In this document: positions 1 through 8,116 of the stretch, piece after piece
Layout of the letters: the number at the start of each line of letters is the position of its first letter
How positions within the stretch are numbered: position 1 is the stretch's first letter
NCBI RefSeq assembly: GCF_020091405.1
Contig: NZ_CP081903.1
Span: 2,914,501-2,978,500 of the forward strand
DNA length: 64,000 nucleotides
Reading direction: 5' to 3'
Source of the DNA: Bacteroides cellulosilyticus
Lineage (GTDB): Bacteria > Bacteroidota > Bacteroidia > Bacteroidales > Bacteroidaceae
Position numbers and translations under genes: made by a program
Notes under the pieces: generated by a model
What the model was told of the DNA's origin: nothing
The model's database searches: none
The model's input: only the letters and a program-made list of their open reading frames with translations

Positions 1-2975
1 ATACCTACCAGCTTGCCCAGTTTCTGATGACTGTATACCCACGGTGTGCCGTGTGCATTGGAATAGTTGGCTTCGCACGTCAACATGATGGATGGCTTGT
101 TCCAGCGGCGGCTGGGCATATCGCAGGCTTCACGACCGCGAACCACCTGTGTGAAGTATTTCTTACCACTGAACAATATTTCTATATCTTCGTGCAGACG
201 ACCGCCTCCGTTGAAACGTGTGTCGATGACAATACCTTCGCAGTTATTGTATTTTCCCAAAATGTCCGAGTAGATGGAGCGGAAACTGTCATCACCCATA
301 GACTTGATGTGCACGTAGCCCAGTTTACCGTTCGACCACTTTTCAACATCTGCCGCACGTTGTTTTACCCAGCGTTCGTAAAGCAATGCGCTGAGTTCAC
401 TGTCCTTGATGGGGATTACTACTTCTTCCCAACGCTCTTTCGTCTTTGGATTATAGAGTGAAACAAGAGTTTTCTTTTTTACCTTGTCATTGAGAAGCAC
501 GTAATAATCGGTTTCGGGAGTAATCTCTTTGCCATCAATCTTTTCAATGACAACGCCGGCTTTCACCTTTGTGGTAGCCTTGTCGAACGGGCCTTTTTCT
601 ATCACTTCGGCAATGAGCATTCCTTTATCCTGATAGTTCCAGTCGAAAAGTAGCCCCAGGCTGGCTGTAGGCTCGCTTTGACCGTCCGGATAGAAACGGC
701 CTCCGGTATGAGAGACATTCAATTCGCCCAGCCATTCACTTAAAAGTTCGGAGAAGTCATAATTATTATTGATGTGCGGCAGAAACTTACGATAGGCTGC
801 CGTCATGGCATCCCAATTGACTCCGTGCATATTGGTATTGTAGAAACGCTTTTGCTGTTGCTTGTATACATGGTCAAACATATACTCGCGTTCGGCCGCC
901 AGATCCAGTTTTACCTGAGCAAGATATTTAATGGGCTTCAGGTCATCGGAAGCCATGTTCATCTTCTGCATATTCTTACCGTTCAGAATGAAGAGGTTTT
1001 TTCCTTCTTTATCCATTTCCAGGGAAGTCCACCCGGCATCTACTTTGTGGAGTAGCTTGGTTTCCTTCTTGCGCAGATCCATCTTCCATAAGTTACGTCC
1101 ACCTTCGGCACTTGCCAGGTAATAGAGGGTTTTGCCATCTTTGGAGATGAGGGTACTTCCCATATTAGATGAATTTGGAGTGAGACGCACGATGCGGTCT
1201 TCTATGTTTTTCAACTCTACCACGACATCTTTTACCTTACTGCTGTCTTTTTCCGCTATTTTCTTCCGGTCGGCGTTTGCTTCTTTATACAGTTCGTAAT
1301 CCTCTTTGCTCAGACGGAATTTATCGTATGCATCCTGATTCAGGAATACCAGCATGGCATCATCCAGTGAACCCCATGAAGCATGCGCACGCATACCGTA
1401 GCGTTCGGTGATGAAAAGAATGGCGTTACCGTCGAGCACGAAGCTGGGCGAACCGCTTGTGTATCCGCTATTAGTCAGATTGACAATCTCGCCATTGCCT
1501 TGTGCGCTGACCAGACCTATATCCGAGTATGGATCGTGCTTGTTTCCGATAAATTCCAGTGTAAACCATTTGCCGTCCGGAGACCATGCATAGTCAAATC
1601 CTCCGCCTGTACTGTACCAGGTAGAGCCATCGGTGATCCGGCGTACTTTCTTGGTTTCCAAGTTGAGCACCATCAGGCGGTTACGGCCTTCAATGAAAGC
1701 TAACTCCTTACCGTCGGGTGAGAATTGCGGATGTGAACGTTCTACGGTGGTAGAGGGTAATAGCACCTCTTCCTTTATTAAAGTTGCGTTCGGGAAATTC
1801 GGATCTTCTTCCCGAACTATCTTAGCCAGATAAATCTGCCAGTTGCCACTACGTTCACTGGCGTAGGCCAGCGTCCGGTTGTCCGGAGCAAACGAGAGGC
1901 CATCTTCTTCTGCTGCCGTATGTGTGATCTGTTTGGTCGTGGCATAGTCCGCAGACGTGACGAATACTTCACCACGTACAGTGAAAGCAATCTGTTTGCC
2001 ATCCGGCGAAACTGTAGCGGAGGTTGCTTTATCCGGATATTTCAGATAGGCTATTTGCGGCTGGTCGTCGCGAATGATTTCCACATTTATCTTCCGGGGA
2101 TTCGTCCCTTCCTGCTGGGTATAAATCTCACCGTCGTATCCATAACACAAAGTGCCATTATTGCTCATTGAAAGGAAACGTACAGGGTGAGTTTTAAAAC
2201 TGGTGATTGCTTTTACAGATTGCGGTTGTGAAAGCGGGAAAGAATATACATTGAATGAGTTGCCATTGCGTTCGCTCAGGAAGTACACGGTTTGTCCGTC
2301 CGGTGATAATACCGGATTGCGGTCTTCACCTCCGCGCTGGGTGAGGTTAGTGTGTGTGCCTGTCCGGACATCGTACATCCACACGTCGCGGGTGATGGAA
2401 GAAGTATGATGTTTTCTCCATTCGTTTTCACCTCCTTTGCGGTCCTGATAGAAAAAGCGTTTACCGGATTTATCGAAACATACAGCTTCGGCAGGGGTGG
2501 CCAGAATTTGTTCCGTGCGTCCGCCTGCTGAGGGAACTTTGTAGAGTTCAGTCATTGAAGCGGCGGGAAAGAGGGCGCTACTTGCGGGGTCCTGAATGGA
2601 TGCCGCGAATAGGACATATTTGCCGTCCGGAGTAAAAGTGGAGGGGATTTCATTGGTTGAATGAGTAGTCAGCCGCCGGGCTGTTCCACCATTTGCGGAC
2701 ATCACAAAGATGTCGAAATTTCCATTCCTGTCACTGGCGAAGGCTATCTGTTTGCCATCCGGTGACCATACTGGGGTACATTCGTAAGAGTCTTGTGTAG
2801 TAAGCTGTGTAGCTGTTCCGCCCGTGGCTGGTACTTTGTAGATGTCCCCTTTATAGCAAAATACAATTTCTGTTCCGTCGGGTGAGATTTGTACATCACG
2901 CATCCAAAGGGGAGTTGTCGCATAGCTGGTTATTGCCGTGAAGCTAAAGGCAATGTAAGCAAGAATTTTCTTCAT
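1..2975 (-). CDS. Tricorn-like S41 family protease, C-terminus cut by window edge
   Basis: The frame opens at an ATG at 2975 with a short signal peptide (hydrophobic residues about 5-20) and runs off the left edge after about 991 codons. Full-length relatives are near 1,080 residues, so roughly 90 are missing. The first 600 residues carry repeated SPDGKQIAF-like blades of a WD40/PD40 beta-propeller. A PDZ-like part follows near residues 780-850, then the S41 core with IDTRFNGGG (about 920) and the ANYSNAHG block (about 950), where the serine is the likely nucleophile. By family it is a periplasmic peptide-degrading protease. A TATATTTG box lies just upstream. Family call is firm; the substrate is unknown. 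Confidence 0.93.
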   Translation of the reverse strand, partial: MKKILAYIAFSFTAITSYATTPLWMRDVQISPDGTEIVFCYKGDIYKVPATGGTATQLTTQDSYECTPVWSPDGKQIAFASDRNGNFDIFVMSANGGTARRLTTHSTNEIPSTFTPDGKYVLFAASIQDPASSALFPAASMTELYKVPSAGGRTEQILATPAEAVCFDKSGKRFFYQDRKGGENEWRKHHTSSITRDVWMYDVRTGTHTNLTQRGGEDRNPVLSPDGQTVYFLSERNGNSFNVYSFPLSQPQSVKAITSFKTHPVRFLSMSNNGTLCYGYDGEIYTQQEGTNPRKINVEIIRDDQPQIAYLKYPDKATSATVSPDGKQIAFTVRGEVFVTSADYATTKQITHTAAEEDGLSFAPDNRTLAYASERSGNWQIYLAKIVREEDPNFPNATLIKEEVLLPSTTVERSHPQFSPDGKELAFIEGRNRLMVLNLETKKVRRITDGSTWYSTGGGFDYAWSPDGKWFTLEFIGNKHDPYSDIGLVSAQGNGEIVNLTNSGYTSGSPSFVLDGNAILFITERYGMRAHASWGSLDDAMLVFLNQDAYDKFRLSKEDYELYKEANADRKKIAEKDSSKVKDVVVELKNIEDRIVRLTPNSSNMGSTLISKDGKTLYYLASAEGGRNLWKMDLRKKETKLLHKVDAGWTSLEMDKEGKNLFILNGKNMQKMNMASDDLKPIKYLAQVKLDLAAEREYMFDHVYKQQQKRFYNTNMHGVNWDAMTAAYRKFLPHINNNYDFSELLSEWLGELNVSHTGGRFYPDGQSEPTASLGLLFDWNYQDKGMLIAEVIEKGPFDKATTKVKAGVVIEKIDGKEITPETDYYVLLNDKVKKKTLVSLYNPKTKERWEEVVIPIKDSELSALLYERWVKQRAADVEKWSNGKLGYVHIKSMGDDSFRSIYSDILGKYNNCEGIVIDTRFNGGGRLHEDIEILFSGKKYFTQVVRGREACDMPSRRWNKPSIMLTCEANYSNAHGTPWVYSHQKLGKLVG

Positions 2976-2999
2976 AAGTATATTTAATGCGTTTTTATG

Positions 3000-3007
3000 C
3001 AAATATA
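3000..3007 (-). promoter_or_regulatory. Bacteroidetes -7 box upstream of the S41 protease
   Basis: On the minus strand the sequence is TATATTTG, matching TAnnTTTG, about 25 bases upstream of the start codon. No convincing -33 TTG was found. Confidence 0.45.
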
Positions 3008-3171
3008 GGTAATTAGTCCGTAAATATGAAAAAAAGTCATTATTTTCCCTTACTCTGTTCAATCTGTTGATATCTACCGATACGATTCTTGCTGTTTCTG
3101 CAAATGTTGAAATCAACTTTTTACAATATAGTCGGTCTTAAAGTATATGAAAATAAGATTGTCACCTGCTG

Positions 3172-3445
3172 TTATTCAAACAAGCGGCTACGCATACGTT
3201 GTTTATTATCACCAGTCTCACAAATATAGTAATGTAGAATTATTACATCTAAAGAATTCATCAACAATAGAAACTATAGTATTGCGGACTTTGTGATTAC
3301 GGGGAGATTTGTGATTGTTGATATTGGCAATGATCAATTGGTATGAATTTGGGGATAACAAGACAGCATCTTCCATAAAGCCGACAGAATAATGCACACC
3401 ACCATCTGTAAAGAATTGATAGAAATCCGTTCTGTTCGGTCGGCT
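3172..3445 (-). pseudogene. Remnant of a small hypothetical protein (resembles DUF6169)
   Basis: On the minus strand a coherent frame (TDFYQFFTDGG ... VRNTIVSIVDEFF) runs from just after an in-frame TAG at 3446-3448. It hits a stop at LLYL, and its natural continuation (YICETGDNKQRMRSRLFE) lies in another frame before a TAA at 3172. The gene has therefore lost its start and carries one frameshift. The pattern reminds me of the small Bacteroides family DUF6169; that assignment is from memory and unverified. The decayed gene ends 14 bases before the attL repeat, so element insertion may have truncated its 5' end. Confidence 0.6.
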
Positions 3446-3459
3446 CTACTTGATAGGGA

Positions 3460-3585
3460 GTTTAAACCGCATGATAGGCATGAGCATATATAAAAGCAAA
3501 AAGCATCGATAACCTTGCGATTATCAATGCTTTATCGGTAGTCGGGATGACAAGATTCGAACTTGCGACCACACGCCCCCCAGAC
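3460..3585. repeat. attL: 126 bp direct repeat with 3' half of tRNA-Pro
   Basis: These 126 bases are identical to 14363-14488, at a constant offset of 10,903. The copy holds the 3' half of the tRNA-Pro gene up to the anticodon loop (3542-3585), its downstream terminator-like hairpin (aaagcatcgataa / ttatcaatgcttt) and a GTTTAAAC octamer at 3460. Past 3585 the tRNA match stops, so this is the displaced 3' end of the original target left by site-specific integration. Confidence 0.92.
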
Positions 3586-3649
3586 TTTTGAATTTATAGC
3601 TTGATAATGATTGATTATCAGATATATACACCCATGTCTATACTGCTCG

Positions 3650-3680
3650 GTTTAAATATGAGTTTAAACAAGGTTTATAA
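3650..3680. repeat. GTTTAAAC-like array inside left end of element
   Basis: GTTTAAAT at 3650, GTTTAAAC at 3662 and GTTTATAA at 3673 are spaced 12 and 11 bases apart. They mirror the four-copy array next to the integrase at the right end. They are candidate arm-type binding sites for integrase or an excisionase. Confidence 0.5.
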
Positions 3681-3761
3681 CAGAGATATGGTGGATATTT
3701 AGATTGAGTAACTTTTAAATGGCGACACTGAATTTCTTCAATGTCGCCTTATTACTTAGTA

Positions 3762-4166
3762 TTAGTTAACTTTCTTACAATAGAATGTTATGATACCTTC
3801 ATCATCCCATTGCCAGTGAAATTCACTATCTGTAAGTTTCAATACTTCGATGGTATAAGAATTATCTTGGTTGACATAACTTGCGTTAATAATCTTCTTA
3901 TCTGCATCATAAGTATAAGTACTGTAATCAGACTTTGTTTCTCCATTATCATCTGTAAAATAGAGATGCTTTTCTGTAACGACAAAATACGGATGACCAT
4001 CCCATTCTAAGGTTTCTCCATCTTCGTTTATCTTTTCAATTTTCCACTTACCTACAAGGCTTGCAGCATTACCACCTCCCTCTTCATCATCATCACCACA
4101 AGCCATAAAGCTCACACTCATAATTACGGCAATAATTGCCATTCCAATAAATCTTAATGTTTTCAT
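3762..4166 (-). CDS. Small lipoprotein with lipocalin-like domain, element cargo
   Basis: The ORF can be extended upstream to 4253, but the methionine at 4166 begins a proper lipoprotein signal: MKTLRFIG, a hydrophobic stretch, then FMACGDDD with cysteine at about residue 21. I chose that start, giving 134 residues. After an acidic linker the rest (LVGKWKIEKINEDGE ... FYCKKVN) looks like the small beta-barrel, lipocalin-like lipoproteins common in Bacteroides. It is probably anchored to a periplasmic or surface membrane leaflet. No function can be assigned. It is the outermost gene at the left end of the element and lies just downstream of a large inverted repeat on the same strand. Confidence 0.7.
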   Translation of the reverse strand: MKTLRFIGMAIIAVIMSVSFMACGDDDEEGGGNAASLVGKWKIEKINEDGETLEWDGHPYFVVTEKHLYFTDDNGETKSDYSTYTYDADKKIINASYVNQDNSYTIEVLKLTDSEFHWQWDDEGIITFYCKKVN

Positions 4167-4351
4167 TTGAATAAATCTATTTGTGCTTCCATGTTCCCAA
4201 TGGATAGCATTAATAAATAAGACAGTTGTGGGGAACACAGCATGAAGCTGCACACCGTTAAAATTGATTGCGACGTCAGAGATAGAATTTCTGTGTTTTT
4301 TGAAATATGTATTAGTAGCCAGTGTTCCCTACTGACTGTTATACAATAAGA

Positions 4352-4548
4352 AAGCGTGGGAACTATCGAATATTACTATCGTGAGGCTCTGGACTGCCCT
4401 AACATTGGTAATAAACAATAGCCCACGCCAAACGTTATATAATCCACTAAACAAGTGGGTATATAGCATTGACGTGAGCGTTCTTGCCTATTATTCCAAT
4501 GTTATGAAATTGTCCAGATTTCACGATAGAATAATATCTTAAACGCTC
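4352..4548. repeat. Large imperfect inverted repeat, arms about 79 bp
   Basis: Arm 4352-4430 pairs imperfectly with 4470-4548 across a 39 bp centre that holds its own small hairpin (CCACT / AGTGG). Exact blocks are CTATCGTGA (4376-4384 with 4521-4529), TCTGGAC (4388-4394 with 4512-4518) and TAACATTGG (4400-4408 with 4496-4504). The left arm can also close on itself through GCGTGGG (4353) and CCCACGC (4422). It fills the gap between the serine recombinase and the lipoprotein. It could be a resolution site, a miniature element or a structured RNA; the sequence does not decide. Confidence 0.75.
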
Positions 4549-4654
4549 TTCGTTAACTAATAAGTCCTTTCAGTTCTAACTCATTAGACCTCTGAAATTG
4601 CTGCAAAGTTACGAAAAGTGTTTATAATGGCAAGAACTATTGTTTATTAAAAGC

Positions 4655-5293
4655 TCATGTTTTTATAAATTGATTCTTTATCCGTTGAACTGTAGAAATA
4701 CCAATACCTTGCAGTTTGGCAATATTCCTAATTGAATAGCCTTTCTTTAATAAAGCTATGGTATCTCTGTATTCCTCTTTCTTTCTGTCTTCCGTTTTAA
4801 TACTGCCTTTCTTTCTTCCCAATTTACCACCTTTGGCAATGTAGTTAGCCCTACCACTGTTTAAGCGGTATTGTATATTTGACCGCTCTATGTTTCCCAT
4901 CTCTGCCAATAAAGTTGTGAGTACTGAAACAATAGGATTGACCTTGCCATCTGTCTGTAAAGTGTAAAGCCCTAAATTCTGAATATATACAGATACCTTT
5001 GCCTCATGCAGTATTTCTAAAGAGCGAAGCACCTGCAAAGTACTTCTTCCCAAACGTGAGAGTTCAGATAGCAATAAGTAATTGACTGAATGTTGAGTGC
5101 AATACTCCAAACAGTCCGTTAGAACTTGCCTTTCCTCATTCTTCTTTGCGCCACTGATATGTTCCTCAAATATATTAATGATTTCTATATTCTTGGAAAT
5201 GGCATACTTCTTTAAATCCTCTATCTGTCTTGTTGTGTCCTGTCTGTCATTATTTGACGAGACACGGGCATAAATTACCGCTTTTGTTTCCAT
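4655..5293 (-). CDS. Serine recombinase of the resolvase/invertase family
   Basis: 212 residues. The N-terminal catalytic domain starts KAVIYARVSSNNDRQ, where the first serine after ARV is the expected nucleophile. Further on are LSRLGRS and the long E-helix (ERSNIQYRLNSG). A C-terminal helix-turn-helix (YSIRNIAKLQGIGISTVQRIKN, about 186-207) would bind DNA. This is the short resolvase/invertase architecture, not the large serine integrase. In this element it could resolve multimers or act on the adjacent inverted repeat (4352-4548); both are inference. A separate tyrosine integrase at the other end is the better candidate for chromosomal integration. Confidence 0.92.
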   Translation of the reverse strand: METKAVIYARVSSNNDRQDTTRQIEDLKKYAISKNIEIINIFEEHISGAKKNEERQVLTDCLEYCTQHSVNYLLLSELSRLGRSTLQVLRSLEILHEAKVSVYIQNLGLYTLQTDGKVNPIVSVLTTLLAEMGNIERSNIQYRLNSGRANYIAKGGKLGRKKGSIKTEDRKKEEYRDTIALLKKGYSIRNIAKLQGIGISTVQRIKNQFIKT

Positions 5294-5388
5294 CTTATTC
5301 TTTGATTAAAGTGATAACAGAAAGAAGCGTGTTCAAACCACTTATATAGATTTATTTGAACACAACTTCTTTTTGATAACTATTCGGC

Positions 5389-5511
5389 TTACTTGTTTTC
5401 CATGCCTTTTAGTAATGGCAGTAAAAGCACAATTGCAAAAAGCGGAACACAACCAATAAACATAGTGACTATTACAAAGAATAGCCAAACTAAAAATTTT
5501 ATAAAGAACAT
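5389..5511 (-). CDS. Tiny hydrophobic membrane protein, 40 residues
   Basis: An ATG at 5511 opens a 40-codon frame (MFFIKFLVWLFF ... PLLKGMENK). It is almost wholly hydrophobic through residue 34 and ends in a charged tail, which suggests one or two membrane spans. It sits between the serine recombinase and an 85-residue gene on the same strand, with no overlap. I know no family for it. Small membrane peptides of this kind can be toxins or regulators, but nothing here shows that. Codon content is AT-rich like its neighbours. Confidence 0.5.
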   Translation of the reverse strand: MFFIKFLVWLFFVIVTMFIGCVPLFAIVLLLPLLKGMENK

Positions 5512-5537
5512 CTTCGTTGTTTTTAAGTGATTAATAA

Positions 5538-5795
5538 TTAATTGAAAGGTCTATTGCCATACTGATAATCTATTATAGATAAGCATACCCTATCAAAGAA
5601 AGAATGTCCTTTATCTGAATAGAAATACTTTTGATAGATATTATCATGTGTATCATTGGATAAAACATCCAATTTCAGCAACCAATATTTAAGAGCTTGT
5701 AATCTCTTTATGTATTGGAGATTATTTTCAGAATGGCAAATCAGTTCTTTCAGATATTCAATCTTATCTATAATGTTTTTCATTTCATTACTCAT
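5538..5795 (-). CDS. Hypothetical protein, 85 residues
   Basis: An ATG at 5795 opens a short, soluble-looking protein. Residues 1-50 are lysine- and glutamate-rich and predicted helical (MSNEMKNIIDKIEYLKELI). An aromatic C-terminal part follows (YQKYFYSDKGHSFFDRV). I recognise no family. It lies 57 bases downstream of the DUF3871 gene on the same strand and is probably cotranscribed with it. Confidence 0.6.
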   Translation of the reverse strand: MSNEMKNIIDKIEYLKELICHSENNLQYIKRLQALKYWLLKLDVLSNDTHDNIYQKYFYSDKGHSFFDRVCLSIIDYQYGNRPFN

Positions 5796-5852
5796 AACAT
5801 TACAATTTAATAAAAAGGAGAATACTCCTTTTAAGAATATTCTCCATCACAA

Positions 5853-6875
5853 TCAATCAATAAACCATCTATATTTTTCGTCTCCATGCAAAGCCGCATT
5901 TATACCAATTGCCATTTCTGTGGCATTTAGTGACCTGTCGAGGAAACTGTCTATATAGCTGTTCTTGTTAGCACCTGTCAGTAAATTGTAGAATTTCCAC
6001 ATTGATAATTCATTGCCAAAACTGCCAAAGTTATCATCACTTATATATGCTTTAGCAACACTGTTTATCTGTGTATCTGTCAGTAACATACGAGGCAGTG
6101 ACTTTTGAAAACCTTGTGGCAATGATTGATAAAGCCGCATTTTGCCTAATAGTTGGCAGAATTGATGTTCTGTCATACAGGTATTGCCAAAAGACTGCAT
6201 TAAATGTATGTGCTTGGCTGGGTTATACCTATGGAACATTTCTAATATGGCACGGTATAACTCATTTGTATTGGTTACTTCCAAACATGAAAGATAACCG
6301 TCTGTTGATACACATAAGTTCGTACACACTTTACAGGTAAAGCCTATGAATACCTTGAAACGCTCTGCGGTCTTCTTACTATATAAGTTCGTATGGTTAT
6401 AAGCCCTAACTCCACCTATGGTAAGAGTTAACCTATTACCGTTCACAGTCTCGTAAATAGTAGGAATTTCAATCACAAAAGCACATCTTTCATAATAGAT
6501 AGTCTTGTCACTCTCTAATAATTGATTGGCAGGCTTGTGAATTGCTTCGGGTATTCTTCCTTTAATAACATGAGATACCCTAATATCAGGTAGTTCAATC
6601 TGTTCACCTTGAAAGAATGTCCTTGCAGCGTCTTGCACCGTTTCAATGAATGAAACATGTGATAATGTAGCTTCATTATCTTTGGCGAATACAGGAATGA
6701 TACAGTCACTCTTTAGATGTTCCAAAGTAGCCTCCATAGTATTGGCTTCAATGAACAAAGGTCTCTTTTCCCTTGTGGGCTGTTCTTCCATTACTAAAGT
6801 TGCATCTTCCGCATACTCACCCAAATTCAATGTTCTTCTGTTCTGTGGCAAATTGCCAATTACTAAATTTCTCAT
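5853..6875 (-). CDS. DUF3871 family protein
   Basis: 340 residues starting MRNLVIGNLPQNRR at an ATG at 6875. The pattern (LPDIRVSHVIKGRIPEAIHK in the middle, VRAYNHTNLY and FIGFTCKVCTNLC later) is that of the DUF3871 proteins found on Bacteroidales mobile elements. Their function is unknown; the phage-like layout has prompted comparison with ssDNA- or replication-associated proteins, which is not established. It heads a minus-strand group (DUF3871, 85-residue protein, 40-residue protein). The 590 bp region before it, shared with the divergent plus-strand operon, probably holds both promoters. Confidence 0.8.
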   Translation of the reverse strand: MRNLVIGNLPQNRRTLNLGEYAEDATLVMEEQPTREKRPLFIEANTMEATLEHLKSDCIIPVFAKDNEATLSHVSFIETVQDAARTFFQGEQIELPDIRVSHVIKGRIPEAIHKPANQLLESDKTIYYERCAFVIEIPTIYETVNGNRLTLTIGGVRAYNHTNLYSKKTAERFKVFIGFTCKVCTNLCVSTDGYLSCLEVTNTNELYRAILEMFHRYNPAKHIHLMQSFGNTCMTEHQFCQLLGKMRLYQSLPQGFQKSLPRMLLTDTQINSVAKAYISDDNFGSFGNELSMWKFYNLLTGANKNSYIDSFLDRSLNATEMAIGINAALHGDEKYRWFID

Positions 6876-7357
6876 AACTAATTAATTTTTAAATGGTTTA
6901 TAAATTGATGGAATGAAGAAATAGATATTTCATTTTTCTTCAAGTACTCTAGGGGGGTGTTAGAAAGTACTCTTCATTCTCTCTCGTAACTATTCTATTC
7001 ATAAACCTATGAGAATTAACTATATATATACCTTAGTCTTTAAAGATGAGGGGAGGGGTATTTATATATAAGTACCTGTACTTTATCGTGCGTATTATCG
7101 TCCTGTTTTATATATGTGGAGGTAGTTACAGCCATTTCAGAACTGGCATCACCATAGAGCCATTGTTTAAGGAATGTATGCCATTCGTTTTTTTACCTAA
7201 TTTTTTATTTGTAAATTTGTAATACTTTAGAAAACGAAAATGACATATCTTCAAATAGTCCACATCTTCCAATTATGACTAATGTTGAGGATAACTAATT
7301 TTTCTCTTGTAATCTTCCATAGATAAATTCATGCCATCAGATTAAAAATGAGCCATG
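6876..7357. other. Divergent intergenic control region of the element
   Basis: About 480 bases without a credible gene between DUF3871 (minus) and the plus-strand operon. It is AT-rich, with a direct repeat AAGTACTCT near 6940 and 6966 and a G-run at about 6953. No clear TAnnTTTG box with a proper -33 was found. Confidence 0.3.
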
Positions 7358-7390
7358 CTATAAGCAACGGACTTATAGGGCTTTTTTCGT
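7358..7390 (+). terminator. Rho-independent terminator-like hairpin
   Basis: The stem CTATAAG (7358-7364) / CTTATAG (7372-7378) is followed by GGC and six Ts. It lies upstream of the plus-strand operon, so it could end a short leader or small RNA transcript (attenuation). Confidence 0.55.
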
Positions 7391-7400
7391 TTTGTACAAT

Positions 7401-7448
7401 AGCGGTCAAAAGTGGGGCATTTAGGCGTGTGCCCCGCTTCCTGCCGCT
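7401..7448. repeat. Strong extended hairpin upstream of the replication operon
   Basis: The inner stem AAGTGGGGCA (7410-7419) / TGCCCCGCTT (7430-7439) is enclosed by AGCGG (7401) / CCGCT (7444-7448). It begins 67 bases before the first gene of the plus-strand operon and is much more GC-rich than its surroundings. It could be a nick or replication-origin hairpin, or RNA-level control; there is no direct evidence for either. Confidence 0.55.
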
Positions 7449-7467
7449 TACTAATTTTCATTGTTAT

Positions 7468-7641
7468 ATGACCCATGTAGAAGTATATACCTATCAGGAA
7501 CTGCGTGAAATAGCCTTACAGAACGGCATAAGGGACAATAAAGTCCATATCGGCGTATGGTTACAGACACAAGGCTATCAGAAACAGAGAGTACAGATTA
7601 ACCACATAAGAAAAACATTTTATTTAAAATCCCATGATTGA
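7468..7641 (+). CDS. Small hypothetical protein, 57 residues
   Basis: The frame is open from 7348, but the region before 7468 holds a terminator and a hairpin. I therefore take the ATG at 7468 (MTHVEVYTYQELREIALQNG). The protein has the look of a small DNA-binding domain: helix, turn (RDNKVHIGVWLQTQGY), then a basic C-terminus. No family is recognised with confidence. Its stop overlaps the next gene by 8 bases, so the two are probably translationally coupled. Confidence 0.55.
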   Translation: MTHVEVYTYQELREIALQNGIRDNKVHIGVWLQTQGYQKQRVQINHIRKTFYLKSHD

Positions 7642-7897
7642 GACAAGAATCCCAATAGCACCTGACACAAGTACCACCCTTACAGATGAAACAACAGAAC
7701 ACATTGTTAATCACAGGGTAACAATCAAAATAGACAGAGATTCTTTAAAAAAGAAATATGCAGAACTATACGAGCGACTGGCAAAAGTGGCGGAGAACTG
7801 TAACTTTACTCCGAAAAAGAGGCTTGTAAAAAAACAGGGGTACGGACATGTAAAAAAACAGGGTGTGCATACTAATAACTATATAGATAATAACTAA
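7634..7897 (+). CDS. Hypothetical protein, 87 residues
   Basis: It starts at an ATG overlapping the previous stop by 8 bases. The N-terminal third is threonine-rich and probably flexible. Residues about 30-60 (RVTIKIDRDSLKKKYAELYERLAKV) could form an amphipathic helix or coiled coil. The tail carries two KKQG repeats. I recognise no family. It is the second gene of the operon leading to the replication-initiator-like protein. Confidence 0.55.
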   Translation: MIETRIPIAPDTSTTLTDETTEHIVNHRVTIKIDRDSLKKKYAELYERLAKVAENCNFTPKKRLVKKQGYGHVKKQGVHTNNYIDNN

Positions 7898-7951
7898 TAA
7901 GCATAGACTTCTTGCGAAGTCTGCGTGACATATACACTCATATTTTTTCCA

Positions 7952-8116
7952 ATGTATATAAATCGACTGACAAAAGAAACCTACCAGAACAGGAAAGAGG
8001 CTAAAATAGCCTTGGGAACTTCACTGTTCAATAAGTTATTCAAAGAAAAGATAATTCATTTTATTAATGACATGCCATCTGCCAACTATGGGATTCAGAC
8101 TGATACCAGCGAGTAG
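7952..8116 (+). CDS. Hypothetical protein, 54 residues
   Basis: The frame is open from 7925; I prefer the ATG at 7952 (MYINRLTKETYQNRKEAKIALG), which gives a natural start. The sequence resembles short basic DNA-binding domains and is lysine-rich. It overlaps the start of the next gene by 29 bases in another frame, which suggests coupled translation. The function is unknown. Confidence 0.45.
   Translation: MYINRLTKETYQNRKEAKIALGTSLFNKLFKEKIIHFINDMPSANYGIQTDTSE

Noticed and set aside
4352..4548. Phase-variable invertible promoter
   Set aside because: The arms are imperfect and the 39 bp centre has no promoter consensus. Classic invertible switches have short perfect arms around a longer segment.
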